Shown piece after piece: positions 40,818-49,917 of a stretch of DNA of 64,000 bases (the stretch's first letter is position 1; each line of letters begins with the position of its first letter). Under the pieces are notes generated by a model that was not told the DNA's origin, did no database searches, and saw only the letters and a list, made by a program, of their open reading frames with translations. Location of the stretch: NCBI RefSeq assembly GCF_003665095.1, contig NZ_RCHV01000002.1:5832501-5896500 (forward strand), given 5' to 3'. A program made the position numbers and the translations under genes. The stretch comes from Streptomyces sp. Z26 (lineage in GTDB: Bacteria; Actinomycetota; Actinomycetes; Streptomycetales; Streptomycetaceae).

Positions 40818-41645
40818 CTAGTTCACCGTCTCCGGGTCGTCCCCGAGCCGGGCGTCCCGGTTGAGCGCCGCGACGGCGTCGAGGTCCGCCTGGTCCAGCT
40901 CGAAGCCGAACACGTCGATGTTCTCCCGGATGCGGGACGGGGTGACCGACTTGGGGATCACCACGTTCCCCAGCTGGAGGTGCCAGCGCAGCACGACCTG
41001 CGCCACCGTACGGCCGTGCTTCCGCGCCAGCTCCTGGAGCACCGGCTCGCTGAGCAGGTCCTTGCCCTGGCCGAGCGGCGACCACGCCTCCGTCGCGATG
41101 CCGTGGTCCGCGTGGTAGGCGCGCGGCACGGACTGCTGGAGGTGCGGGTGCAGCTCGATCTGGTTGACCGCGGGGACGACGCCGCTGTTCTCGGCCAGCC
41201 GCTGGAGGTGCGCGGGGTGGAAGTTGGAGACGCCGATCGCCCTGGCGCGGCCGTCGGCGTGGATCTTCTCGAACGCCTTCCACGTGTCGACGTACTTGCC
41301 GACCGCGGGCCTCGGCCAGTGGATGAGGTACAGGTCGACGTGGTCCAGGCCGAGCTTGTCGAGGGAGGTGTCGAACGCGCGGAGCGTGCTGTCGTACCCC
41401 TGGTCGGCGTTCCACAGCTTCGTCGTGACGAACAGCTCCGAGCGGGGGACCCCGGCGGTGGCCAGCGCCCGGCCGGTGCCCTTCTCGTTGCCGTAGATCG
41501 CGGCGGTGTCGATGCTGCGGTAACCGGCCTCCAACGCGGTGGTCACCGCGCTCGTCGCCTCGTCGTCCGGCACCTGCCAGACGCCGAAGCCGAGCTGCGG
41601 CATGGTCACGCCGTTGTTGAGCGTGAGGGTGGGGACGCTGCTCAA
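40818..41645 (-). CDS. Aldo/keto reductase (2,5-diketo-gluconate reductase-like)
   Basis: The 275-aa TIM-barrel reductase starts with TTG (MSSVPTLTLNNGVTMPQLGFGVWQV) and shows the catalytic tetrad: Asp and Tyr in SIDTAAIYGNEKG, Lys in FVTTKLWN and His in LYLIHWPRP. The NADP-binding loop IPKSVTPSRIRENIDVF lies near the C-terminus. It reduces aldehydes or keto-sugars with NADPH. The TTG start at 41645 is supported by AAGGA upstream and by the family N-terminus; no in-frame ATG or GTG fits. The next gene on the same strand also starts with TTG. Confidence 0.9.
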   Translation of the reverse strand: MSSVPTLTLNNGVTMPQLGFGVWQVPDDEATSAVTTALEAGYRSIDTAAIYGNEKGTGRALATAGVPRSELFVTTKLWNADQGYDSTLRAFDTSLDKLGLDHVDLYLIHWPRPAVGKYVDTWKAFEKIHADGRARAIGVSNFHPAHLQRLAENSGVVPAVNQIELHPHLQQSVPRAYHADHGIATEAWSPLGQGKDLLSEPVLQELARKHGRTVAQVVLRWHLQLGNVVIPKSVTPSRIRENIDVFGFELDQADLDAVAALNRDARLGDDPETVN

Positions 41646-41783
41646 GGGGAATCCGTCCTTCTTCGCTGTCGGGGAGGGTTGCGGTGTCCACGGGGTACAA
41701 CGACCGGCGGCCCGCCGCGATTCCCCGCGGCCCCCGCGCGGGCGTGCGCCCGTGCTCCGGCCGGGTGCCCGCGTGGGCGGACG

Positions 41784-43610
41784 TCATCCCTGGTAGAGGG
41801 CCTCGATCTCCACCGCGTACGCCTTCTCGATCGCCTTCCGCTTCAGCTTCAGCGACGGCGTGAGGAGTCCCTGCTCCTCGGTGAACTGCGCCGCCAGGAT
41901 GCGGAACGTACGGATGGACTCCGCCTGCGACACCTGCGTGTTCGCGGCCACCACCGCGCGCCGGACCTCCGACTCCAGGTCTTCGTCGTGCACCAGCTCC
42001 ACCGGGCCGAGCTGCGGCTTCTCCCGCATGGTCAGCCAGTGCGTCACGGCCTCCTGGTCCAGGGTGACCAGCGCGGAGACGTACGGGCGGTCGTTGCCGA
42101 CGACGATGCACTGCGCGACCAGGGGGTGCGAGCGGACCCGTTCCTCCAGTCCGGCGGGCGCCAGCGACTTGCCGCTGGACGTCACCAGGATCTCCTTCTT
42201 GCGCCCGGTGATCGTCAGGTAGCCGTCCTCGTCCAGCGAGCCGAGGTCGCCGGTGGCCAGCCAGCCGTCGCGCAGCGTCTCCTCGGTGGACACGCGGTCG
42301 TTGAGGTAGCCCTGGAACACCTGGCCGCCGTTCAGCCACACCTCGCCGTCGTCGGCGATCCGCACGGTGGTGCCGGGGATGGGCAGCCCCACGGTGCCGA
42401 AGCGGGTCTGCTCGGGCGGGTTGGCCGCCGCGGCGGCGGTCGACTCGGTCAGGCCGTAGCCCTCGAAGATGCGGATGCCCGCGCCGTCGAAGAACAGCCC
42501 CAGCCGTCGTTCCATCGCGCTGCCGCCGGACATCGCGTGCTTGCAGCGGCCGCCCAGCGCCTCGCGCAGCTTCACGTACACGAACCGGTCGAACAGCTGG
42601 TGCCGCATCCGCAGCGACGCTCCGGGCCCCGCGCCGGTGCCGAACGCCTTGTGCTCGGTGGCCTCCGCGTACCGCACCGCCGCGTCCACGGCCTTGTCGA
42701 ACGGGCCCAGTCTGCCTTCGAGTTCGGCCTTGCGGCGGGCGGCGGCGAAGACCTTCTCGAAGATGTACGGCACGGCCAGGATGAAGCTCGGCCGGAACGC
42801 CACCAGGTCGGGCAGCAGCGCGGCGGCGCTCAGCTGCGGCTGATGGCCGAGCTTGACCCGGCCCCGTACGGCGGCGATCTCGACCATCCGCCCGAAGACG
42901 TGGGCGAGCGGCAGGAACAGCAGGGTGGACGCCTCGTCGCCGGGCTTCGAGTGGAAGACCGGTTCGTAGCGCCGGACGATGTTGTCGGTCTCGGCCATGA
43001 AGTTGGCGTGCGAGATGACGCAGCCCTTGGGGCGGCCGGTGGTGCCGGAGGTGTAGATGACGGTGGCGACGGTGTCGGGGGTGAGCGCGAGCCGGTGCCG
43101 GTGGACGACGTCGTCCTCGATGTGGGCGCCCGCCGCGACGAGCTCGCCCTCCGCGTCCGAGTCGAGCTGCCACAGCCGCTTGAGCCGCGGCAGCCGGTCG
43201 ATGACGGAGCCGATCGTCATCGCGTGGTCCTCGTGCTCGACGACCGCGGCGGAGACCCCCGCGTCGTGCAGCATCCAGTAGACCTGCTCGGCCGAGGACG
43301 TGGGGTAGAGGGGCACGGGCTGGGCGCCGACCGACCAGAGGGCGAAGTCGAAGAGGGTCCACTCGTACCGCGTACGGGACATGATCGCCACGCGGTCCCC
43401 GAACCGCACCCCCTGCGCCAGGAGGCCCTTCGCCAGCGCCAGCACCTGGTCCCGGAACTCACCCGAGGTCACGTCCCGCCACTGCCCGTCGGCGCCCTTG
43501 CGCGCCATGGCGACCCGGTCGGGGTCCTCGGCCGCGTGGTCGAAGACGGCGTCCGCCAGGCCGCCGACCCGGGGCTCCGTCGCCGAGGCGGGAACGGTGA
43601 TCTCGTGCAA
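41784..43610 (-). CDS. Long-chain fatty acyl-CoA synthetase (FadD15-like)
   Basis: The 608-aa adenylate-forming enzyme has P-loop-like motif VIYTSGTTGRPKG (about 172-184), the A5 motif IFEGYGLTES, A7 GDLGSLDEDGYLTITGRKKEILV and the C-terminal catalytic Lys region PSLKLKRKAIEKAY. It activates long-chain fatty acids with ATP and CoA at the membrane face. Start is TTG at 43610 (MHEITVPASAT) with GGAGGAG eight bases upstream; longer frames run into non-coding sequence. It probably starts its own transcript; the aldo/keto reductase gene follows after 138 bp. Confidence 0.92.
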   Translation of the reverse strand: MHEITVPASATEPRVGGLADAVFDHAAEDPDRVAMARKGADGQWRDVTSGEFRDQVLALAKGLLAQGVRFGDRVAIMSRTRYEWTLFDFALWSVGAQPVPLYPTSSAEQVYWMLHDAGVSAAVVEHEDHAMTIGSVIDRLPRLKRLWQLDSDAEGELVAAGAHIEDDVVHRHRLALTPDTVATVIYTSGTTGRPKGCVISHANFMAETDNIVRRYEPVFHSKPGDEASTLLFLPLAHVFGRMVEIAAVRGRVKLGHQPQLSAAALLPDLVAFRPSFILAVPYIFEKVFAAARRKAELEGRLGPFDKAVDAAVRYAEATEHKAFGTGAGPGASLRMRHQLFDRFVYVKLREALGGRCKHAMSGGSAMERRLGLFFDGAGIRIFEGYGLTESTAAAAANPPEQTRFGTVGLPIPGTTVRIADDGEVWLNGGQVFQGYLNDRVSTEETLRDGWLATGDLGSLDEDGYLTITGRKKEILVTSSGKSLAPAGLEERVRSHPLVAQCIVVGNDRPYVSALVTLDQEAVTHWLTMREKPQLGPVELVHDEDLESEVRRAVVAANTQVSQAESIRTFRILAAQFTEEQGLLTPSLKLKRKAIEKAYAVEIEALYQG

Positions 43611-44114
43611 TGGTCCGGCTCCTCCTGCAAGGGCACAGCGCGGTGACGTTATCCGAAACGCCACCCGGACGGGAGGGGCATCGCGCCCGGCCGGTGGCGC
43701 AATCACGGGCACAACGGGCGGCGGGCGGCGGGTCGTCGCAGCCCACCCGTGGGATCTGCACCGAACCTCCGCCCGGTGGGGCGGCGGCGCGGGGGCCCGT
43801 GGTACGGGCTCCGATTGTCGGTTGCGGGCGTCCTCCCGTCCACACCGTGGGCGCGGCCCGTACGGCGCCCCGGCGCACCCGGGCCCGTGAGGGGGATCCG
43901 CGTACTCCCCGGGGCGCGCCCGCGTACGGGACGCGCGCGGGCGTACGGCCGTCCGGCGGACGCGGACGGTCCGCCGACGCCCTTCCGCCACCTCGGCGAC
44001 ACCATCCGTTCGTGTCCGTCACCTGGGATGGCCCTCTGCGACCACGCGGGCACGCGTCGGGGCCGCACGGGCACGGGGGCACCGTACGGAAGGCACGGAG
44101 AAAGGGCGTCACCC
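43611..44114. other. Divergent intergenic region (504 bp)
   Basis: It lies between the divergent acyl-CoA synthetase and sulfotransferase genes. Several open frames cross it, but all give Arg/Pro-rich products without family features and lack usable ribosome sites. An AT-richer patch at about 43640-43665 may hold the synthetase promoter. No strong hairpin was seen. Confidence 0.5.
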
Positions 44115-45026
44115 ATGCGCGACCCGCGCAGGATCACCGTCGGCAAGGGAATCCGCCGTCGCGGACGGCTGATCGCCGCCGCGTTGCGGCCGCCGGGCGG
44201 GGCCGTGCCGCACGGCGGTACGGAGGGCGGGGCGCGGGCCGTGCCCGACCACTCGCGGAAGGGTGAGGGCTACGTCGCGCCGCGCGCGTCCCGGCTGGTG
44301 CCGTCGCCCGTCTTCCTGCTGTCCCCGGTCCGCTCCGGGTCGACGCTGCTGCGCGTCATCCTCAACAGCCACCCGGAGATCCGCGCCCCGCACGAGATGC
44401 ACCTGCGTACGGTCAACGTCCGGATGGGCCGCGAGTTCACCCCCGGCGCGATGCGCGAACTCGACCTGGACAAGGACGAGTTGGAGCACCTGCTCTGGGA
44501 CCGCGTGCTCCACCTGGAACTGGAGCGCAGCGGCAAGAGGCTGATCGTCGACAAGACCCCGCCCAACACGCTGATGTGGCGCCGACTGCACCGCTGCTGG
44601 CCCGAGGCGCGCTACGTCTTCCTGCTGCGGCACCCGGCGGCGATCGTCACCTCTCTGGTGAACCGCCGGAGCGAGCCGGACCTGGAGCAGATCCACGCCG
44701 AGGTGGGCGAGTACGCCGAGCGGCTGGAGGAGGCGCGCGGGCTGCTCGACGGGCACACCGTCCACTACGAGCGGCTCACCGCCGAGCCCGAGCGGGCCAC
44801 CCGCGACCTCTGCCGCTACCTCGGCGTGGAGTGGGACCCGGGGATGCTGGAGTACGGGCAGCAGGACCACGGCGGGTTCCGCCCGCACATCGGGGACTGG
44901 AGCAGCAACATCAAGTCCGGCCGCATCCAGGCCGCCCGCCCGGCCGACGCGGCGGTGGAGCTGCCGCCGGAGCTGGCGCGGATCGCGACGGCGTGGGGCT
45001 ACGGCGCGGGGGACGCGGCGGGCTGA
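44115..45026 (+). CDS. Sulfotransferase family protein
   Basis: The 303-aa protein has the PAPS 5'-phosphosulfate loop VFLLSPVRSGSTLLRVILNSH (about 71-91) in essence, the 3'-phosphate region ARYVFLLRHPAAIVTSLVNRRS, and a C-terminal LCRYLGVEWDPGMLEY typical of Stf-type enzymes. It would move a sulfonate from PAPS to an alcohol of a glycan, lipid or secondary metabolite. The first 65 residues are basic and disordered. Start at 44115 follows GGAGAAAGGG. No PAPS-making genes lie nearby, and the target is unknown. Confidence 0.82.
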   Translation: MRDPRRITVGKGIRRRGRLIAAALRPPGGAVPHGGTEGGARAVPDHSRKGEGYVAPRASRLVPSPVFLLSPVRSGSTLLRVILNSHPEIRAPHEMHLRTVNVRMGREFTPGAMRELDLDKDELEHLLWDRVLHLELERSGKRLIVDKTPPNTLMWRRLHRCWPEARYVFLLRHPAAIVTSLVNRRSEPDLEQIHAEVGEYAERLEEARGLLDGHTVHYERLTAEPERATRDLCRYLGVEWDPGMLEYGQQDHGGFRPHIGDWSSNIKSGRIQAARPADAAVELPPELARIATAWGYGAGDAAG

Positions 45027-45063
45027 CCACCCGCGCGTCCGGGCTCGTGCGCGCGCACGCCCG

Positions 45064-45948
45064 TCACGCCCCGGACGGCTCGGCGGGTTCGGCCGCCTCG
45101 GCTGGTTCGTCGTCGAGGCCGAGGCGCCACCCGCCCGCGTACACGTTCATCGACCCGCCGCGCAGGAACCCCACCAGCGTCAGGCCCGTCTCGGCGGCCA
45201 GGTCGACGGCGAGCGACGACGGCGCGGAGACCGCCGCCAGCGCCGGGATGCCCGCCATCACGGCCTTCTGCGCCAGCTCGAACGACGCCCGCCCGGACAC
45301 CAGCAGCAGCGCGGAGGTGAGCGGCAGCGCGCCGTCCCGCAGGGCGTCGCCGACGAGCTTGTCGACGGCGTTGTGGCGGCCGACGTCCTCCCGTACGCCG
45401 AGCAGCTCGCCGTCCGCGGTGAACAGCGCGGCCGCGTGCAGCCCGCCCGTACGGTCGAAGACGCGCTGCGCCGCGCGCAGCCGGTCGGGCAGCAGCGTCA
45501 GGGTGTCCGGGGCGATGCGGAACGGCGCGTGGCCGCCGGTCTCCGCCGCGGGCCAGCGCGTACGGGTGCGTACGGCGTCGAGGCTGGCCTTGCCGCAGAG
45601 GCCGCAGGAGGACGTGGTGTAGACGTTCCGCTCCAGGGTGATGTCCGGGAGGGGGACGTCGGGGGCGAGGCGGACGTCCACGACGTTGTACGTGTTGGCG
45701 CCGTCCGCGGTGGCGCCCGCGCAGTACGCGATGCCGGTCACCTCGTCCTTCGCGCCGACGACGCCCTCGCTGACGAGGAACCCGGCGGCGAGCGAGAAGT
45801 CGTCGCCGGGGGTGCGCATGGTGATCGCGAGCGGCTTCCCGTTCAGCCGGATCTCCAGCGGCTCCTCGGCGACGAGGGTGTCGGGCCGCGTCGACACGGC
45901 ACCGTCCCGTACGCGGATGACGCGGCGGCGCTCGGTGACCCGGCCCAT
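45064..45948 (-). CDS. fdhD: Formate dehydrogenase accessory sulfurtransferase FdhD
   Basis: The 294-aa protein spans the family, with the active-site pair in TTSSCGLCGKASL (about 110-122), RLNGKPLAITMRTPGDDFSLAAGFLVSEG near the start and LGVREDVGRHNAVDKLVG, SGRASFELAQKAVMAGIP in the C-terminal half. FdhD passes sulfur to the molybdenum cofactor of formate dehydrogenase, and may also serve other molybdoenzymes. ATG at 45948 follows GGGAGTGAG. No formate dehydrogenase gene is in the window; the molybdopterin oxidoreductase at 28411 belongs to the sulfite-oxidase family, which should not need FdhD. Confidence 0.94.
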   Translation of the reverse strand: MGRVTERRRVIRVRDGAVSTRPDTLVAEEPLEIRLNGKPLAITMRTPGDDFSLAAGFLVSEGVVGAKDEVTGIAYCAGATADGANTYNVVDVRLAPDVPLPDITLERNVYTTSSCGLCGKASLDAVRTRTRWPAAETGGHAPFRIAPDTLTLLPDRLRAAQRVFDRTGGLHAAALFTADGELLGVREDVGRHNAVDKLVGDALRDGALPLTSALLLVSGRASFELAQKAVMAGIPALAAVSAPSSLAVDLAAETGLTLVGFLRGGSMNVYAGGWRLGLDDEPAEAAEPAEPSGA

Positions 45949-46164
45949 GGCGCTCACTCCCGTGACTGAACTCGGACTGGCAGGAACTGGCGGACTCGCG
46001 GCTGCCCGCCCCGTACGGAGGTGCCGCGCCGCCGCGGGTCCATTGTCCCGTACGGGGCGGGACGCGCGGGGCGGTCGTAGGCTGCCGGGAGGAGCGCGCG
46101 CCGGTACGGGCACGGGCGGCGCGGCACGAACCGGAACGAGTGCGAACGGGGAGGGCGACGGCCG

Positions 46165-46653
46165 ATGGGGGAGCGCGACCGGCCGCTGGCGGTCTTCGAC
46201 CTGGACGGCACGCTGTCCGACACCCGCCACCGGCTGCACCACGTCGAGTCGGCGCCGCGCGACTGGAACGCCTTCTTCCGCGCGGCGGACGCCGATCCGC
46301 CGCTGCCGGCGGGGGTGGCGCTGGCCCGCGAGTGGGCGGAGCGCTGCGACCTCGGCTACGTCACCGGCCGTCCCGAGCGCTGCCGTAGCGCGACGCTGCG
46401 CTGGCTCACCGAGCAGGGCCTGCCCGCGGGCGAGTTGTGGATGCGCGGCGCCTCGGACCGGCGCCCGGCGCGGGTGACGAAGCCGGAGCTGCTGGGGCGG
46501 CTGGCGGCCCGCCGTACGGTCGCCGTGGTGGTGGACGACGACGCGCAGGTCTGCGCCGCGTACCGGAGGGCGGGCTTCCGGGTGATCCGCGCCGACTGGA
46601 TGCCGCCCGCCGAGGAGTTGGGGCGGGCGCAGCAGGAGCACGGCCGCACCTGA
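46165..46653 (+). CDS. HAD-superfamily phosphatase / polynucleotide-kinase-3'-phosphatase-like protein
   Basis: The 162-aa protein has HAD motif I FDLDGTLSDT (about 11-20), motif II GYVTGRPERCRSAT, a Lys in RVTKPELLG and motif III VVVDDDAQVCAAYRRAG. The short cap and order resemble the phosphatase domain of T4-type polynucleotide kinase and similar small HADs. The substrate is unknown. ATG follows GGGAGG with good spacing. It stands alone between FdhD and the ROK regulator. Confidence 0.85.
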   Translation: MGERDRPLAVFDLDGTLSDTRHRLHHVESAPRDWNAFFRAADADPPLPAGVALAREWAERCDLGYVTGRPERCRSATLRWLTEQGLPAGELWMRGASDRRPARVTKPELLGRLAARRTVAVVVDDDAQVCAAYRRAGFRVIRADWMPPAEELGRAQQEHGRT

Positions 46654-46736
46654 GCGGGGGCGGCCGTACCGGAGCCGCGCGGTGCGGGTGGGGCGTGTGG
46701 TGCCGTACGGTCCCGGTCGGTGAGCGGCGCGCGCAT

Positions 46737-46759
46737 CTTTGTCCTGGAACTGGAGAAAG
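46737..46759. promoter_or_regulatory. Candidate ROK operator, site R (upstream of the ROK gene)
   Basis: CTTTGTCC, a 7-bp spacer (TGGAACT), then GGAGAAAG: 7 of 8 positions of the dyad match. Same left half and same spacer length as the sites at 12079 and 54379. It lies in the AT-richer promoter stretch 163 bp before the ROK start, consistent with autoregulation. Confidence 0.65.
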
Positions 46760-46921
46760 TCAGATTGATTTCCGCGTAACTTCTTCCCAGGGTGGGTCGG
46801 CGCTGCTACGTTTCCCGTGCAATCCCGACGTCACGGCGGCCCGAAACCGCCCCCGGCGCACGGGATACGAGCCAGGGACCGGTTCCCCGTTCCGGAAGCC
46901 GCAGGGGGAGGGAGGGGCAGC

Positions 46922-48112
46922 GTGAGGCGCATGACAGCTCGTCCGGCGAACGCGCACCAGGCGCGGCTCCTCCGGCTGCTGCGCGACAGCGGCCCCAACT
47001 CCCGTGCCCAGCTGGGCGACGAGGTCGACCTCTCGCGGTCGAAGCTCGCCGTCGAGGTGGACCGGCTGCTGGAGACCGGCCTCGTCGTCGCCAACGGGCT
47101 CGCCGCCTCGCGCGGCGGACGCCGCTCGCACAACATCCGGCTCGCCCCCGGACTCCGCTTCCTCGGCATCGACATCGGCGCCACCTCGGTCGACGTCGCC
47201 GTGACCAACGCGGAGTTGGAGATCCTCGGCCACCTGACCCACCCGATGGACGTACGGGACGGGCCAGTCGCGGTCTTCGACCAGGTGCTGGCCATGGTCG
47301 GCAAGCTGCGGGACTCCGGGGTCGCGGAGGGCTTCGACGGCGCCGGGATCGGCGTCCCCGGGCCCGTACGGTTCCCCGAGGGGGTGCCGGTGGCGCCGCC
47401 CATCATGCCGGGCTGGGACGGCTTCCCCGTACGGGAGGCGCTCAGCCAGGAGTTGGGCTGCCCCGTCATGGTCGACAACGACGTGAACCTCATGGCCATG
47501 GGCGAGCAGCAGGCGGGCGTCGCGCGCTCCGTGCAGGACTTCTTCTGCGTGAAGATCGGCACCGGCATCGGCTGCGGCATCGTCGTCGGCGGCGAGGTCC
47601 ACCGGGGTACGACCGGCAGCGCGGGCGACATCGGGCACATCCAGGTCGCACCCGACGGACGCCAGTGCGCCTGCGGCAACCGCGGCTGCCTGGAGGCGCA
47701 CTTCAGCGGGGCCGCGCTGGCCCGTGACGCGGAGGCCGCGGCGCGGGACGAGCGGTCGCCCGAACTCTCCGGCAGGCTGGCCGCGTCCGGCCGCCTGACG
47801 GGCGCCGACGTCGCCGCCGCCGCGGCCGCGGGCGACGTGGTCTCCCTCGACCTGATCCGCGAGGGCGGGGCCCGTACGGGCCAGGTCATCGCCGGACTGG
47901 TCAGCTTCTTCAATCCCGGCCTGGTGGTGATCGGCGGCGGTGTCACCGGCCTCGGGCACACCCTGCTCGCCAGCATCCGCACCCAGGTCTACCGCCAGTC
48001 GCTGCCGCTGGCGACCGGCAACCTCCCCATCGTCCTCGGTGAGTTGGGCCAGGCCGCCGGAGTGACCGGCGCCGCCCGCCTCATCAGCGACCACCTGTTC
48101 TCCCCGGCCTGA
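46922..48112 (+). CDS. ROK family transcriptional regulator
   Basis: The 396-aa protein has an N-terminal winged helix-turn-helix (about 8-65: NAHQARLLRLLRDSGPNSRAQLGDEVDLSRSKLAVEVDRLLETG) and a ROK/sugar-kinase fold: the phosphate loop GIDIGATSVDVAV, sugar-site VDNDVNLMAMGEQ, GIGCGIVVGGEVHRG, the zinc motif GQCACGNRGCLEA in essence and VVIGGGVTGLG. It would bind a sugar or sugar phosphate and repress transport and catabolic genes. GTG at 46922 follows GGAGG by six bases and is preferred over the ATG nine bases later. It stands directly upstream of a ribose-type ABC transporter. Confidence 0.9.
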   Translation: MRRMTARPANAHQARLLRLLRDSGPNSRAQLGDEVDLSRSKLAVEVDRLLETGLVVANGLAASRGGRRSHNIRLAPGLRFLGIDIGATSVDVAVTNAELEILGHLTHPMDVRDGPVAVFDQVLAMVGKLRDSGVAEGFDGAGIGVPGPVRFPEGVPVAPPIMPGWDGFPVREALSQELGCPVMVDNDVNLMAMGEQQAGVARSVQDFFCVKIGTGIGCGIVVGGEVHRGTTGSAGDIGHIQVAPDGRQCACGNRGCLEAHFSGAALARDAEAAARDERSPELSGRLAASGRLTGADVAAAAAAGDVVSLDLIREGGARTGQVIAGLVSFFNPGLVVIGGGVTGLGHTLLASIRTQVYRQSLPLATGNLPIVLGELGQAAGVTGAARLISDHLFSPA

Positions 48113-48390
48113 CGGTCGGGGGCCCGAGGGCGCACAGCCCCGACGGCACGCACGGCACGCACGGCACACGTACGGCAACTCGCGCGACCCGGCGGCGTAC
48201 GGCCCGGGGCCGCACCGCACGGACAGCACCACGCGCCACCGCAGTTCACCGCGTCACCCGCAGTTCCCGTGAGTCACCCCCCGCGTCACCGCCCGCAGCA
48301 CCGCACCGTACGGGTCACCGCACCCGTCCACCCGTTCCGTACCGCAGCCCGTTCCCCACCCCGCTCTGCCCGCACGCACGGAGGCCCGCC
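48113..48390 (+). other. C-rich leader between the ROK gene and ABC transporter operon (278 bp)
   Basis: From about 48210 to 48380 the plus strand is dominated by C with few G (CACCGC, GTCACC and CCGCAG units recur), and no hairpin or operator is visible. The first part is ordinary GC-rich sequence. No gene seen. Such a leader could carry a Rho loading region. Confidence 0.4.
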
Positions 48391-49917
48391 ATGGCTCCAC
48401 TGCTCACGATGACAGGCATCACCAAGACGTTCCCCGGCGTGCGCGCGCTCGACGGTGTGGACCTGGAGGTCGCACCCGGCGAAGTGCACTGCCTACTCGG
48501 CCAGAACGGCGCCGGGAAGTCGACCCTGATCAAGGTGCTCGCCGGTGCCCACCAGCCCGACGAGGGCGAGATCCGCTGGCAGGGCGAGGCCGTACGGCTC
48601 GGCACGCCCATCGCCGCCATGCGCCTCGGCATCGCCACCATCTACCAGGAACTCGACCTGGTGGAGCACCTGTCGGTGACCGAGAACGTCTTCCTCGGCC
48701 ACGAGGTCGCCAGCCGCGGCTTCATCAGGACGCGCGACGCCCAGAAGCGCACGGCCGCCCTCCTCGCCCGGCTCGGCCACCCGGAGATCGACCCCGGCAC
48801 GCTCGTGGGCACCCTCCCGGCCGCGGGCCAGCAGATCGTGTCGATGGCGCGCGCCCTCTCGCACGAGGTGCGGCTCATCGTCATGGACGAGCCGTCGGCC
48901 GCCCTCGACCCGGACGAGGTCGACAACCTCTTCCGCATCGTCGAGGACCTGACCGCCGACGGCGTCGCCGTCGTCTACATCTCGCACCGGCTGGAGGAGA
49001 TCCGCCGCATCGGCGACCGCGTGTCCGTGCTCAAGGACGGCCGGGTCGCCGCGGGCGGCCTGCCCGCCAAGGAGACGGACACCGGCAAGGTCGTCGCGCT
49101 GATGACCGGCCGCGACATCCAGTACGTCTTCCCCGAACGGCCCGCCGCCACCGCGGAGCCCACCGCCGGGGCCGCCGACGACGTCCCGCAGCCGGTGCTG
49201 CGGGCCGAAGGGCTGGCGCGCGAGGGCGAGTTCGAGCCCCTGGACCTGGAACTGCGGCCGGGCGAGATCGTCGGTCTCGCGGGTCTGGTCGGCTCCGGCC
49301 GGTCGGAGATCCTGGAGACCGTGTTCGGCGCGCGCCGCCCCAGCGCGGGCCGCGTCGTGGTGGACGGCAAGCCGCTGCGGCCCGGTTCGGTGCTGTCCGC
49401 CGTGCGGGCGGGCATCGGTCTCGCGCCCGAGGAACGCAAGTCGCAGGCGCTGCTGCTGCTGGAGTCCGTCACCCGCAACGTCTCCGTGTCGTCCCTGCCG
49501 CGCTTCTCCCGCGGCGGCTGGCTGGACCGTACCGCCGAACGCGGCGCCGCCCACGCCGCGACCCGCGACCTCTCGCTCAGCCCCGACGACCCGGACCGCC
49601 CGGTGCGCACGTTCTCCGGCGGCAACCAGCAGAAGGTCGTCCTCGCCCGCTGGCTGCTGCGCGACTGCCGCGTGCTGCTGCTGGACGAGCCCACGCGCGG
49701 CGTCGACGTCGGCGCCCGCTCCGAGCTGTACGCCCTCATCCGCCGCCTGGCGGACGAGGGGAAGGCCGTCCTGCTGGTGTCCAGCGAGGTGCCGGAGGTG
49801 CTCGGTCTGGCCGACCGGGTGCTGGTGCTGCGCGAGGGACGGGTCGTCCACACGGCTCCCGCCCGGGAGCTGGACGAGCACCGCGTACTCGATCTCGTCA
49901 TGGAAGGAACCCCGTAG
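48391..49917 (+). CDS. Sugar ABC transporter ATPase (RbsA/MglA type, two ATPase domains)
   Basis: The 508-aa protein has two fused ABC domains. The first (about 5-245) has Walker A GQNGAGKST, signature-region LPAAGQQIVSMARAL and Walker B LIVMDEPSAALD. The second (about 270-505) has a degenerate Walker A GLAGLVGSGRSE and the signature FSGGNQQKVVLARWL with LLLDEPTRGVDVG, as is normal for ribose/galactose importers. It energises sugar uptake. ATG follows GGAGG. It is the first gene of an operon with a permease and a binding protein. Two sugar-metabolism genes follow. Confidence 0.93.
   Translation: MAPLLTMTGITKTFPGVRALDGVDLEVAPGEVHCLLGQNGAGKSTLIKVLAGAHQPDEGEIRWQGEAVRLGTPIAAMRLGIATIYQELDLVEHLSVTENVFLGHEVASRGFIRTRDAQKRTAALLARLGHPEIDPGTLVGTLPAAGQQIVSMARALSHEVRLIVMDEPSAALDPDEVDNLFRIVEDLTADGVAVVYISHRLEEIRRIGDRVSVLKDGRVAAGGLPAKETDTGKVVALMTGRDIQYVFPERPAATAEPTAGAADDVPQPVLRAEGLAREGEFEPLDLELRPGEIVGLAGLVGSGRSEILETVFGARRPSAGRVVVDGKPLRPGSVLSAVRAGIGLAPEERKSQALLLLESVTRNVSVSSLPRFSRGGWLDRTAERGAAHAATRDLSLSPDDPDRPVRTFSGGNQQKVVLARWLLRDCRVLLLDEPTRGVDVGARSELYALIRRLADEGKAVLLVSSEVPEVLGLADRVLVLREGRVVHTAPARELDEHRVLDLVMEGTP

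Noticed and set aside
39922..43362. 1146-codon minus-strand open frame covering sigK, the aldo/keto reductase and part of the acyl-CoA synthetase
   Set aside because: Only its last 194 codons (sigK) are real; the rest is the GC-rich third frame of other genes, with Arg/Pro-rich sequence and no domains.
43703..44146. 147-codon minus-strand frame in the acyl-CoA synthetase/sulfotransferase gap
   Set aside because: Arg/Pro/Gly-rich composition, no ribosome site and overlap with the sulfotransferase start.
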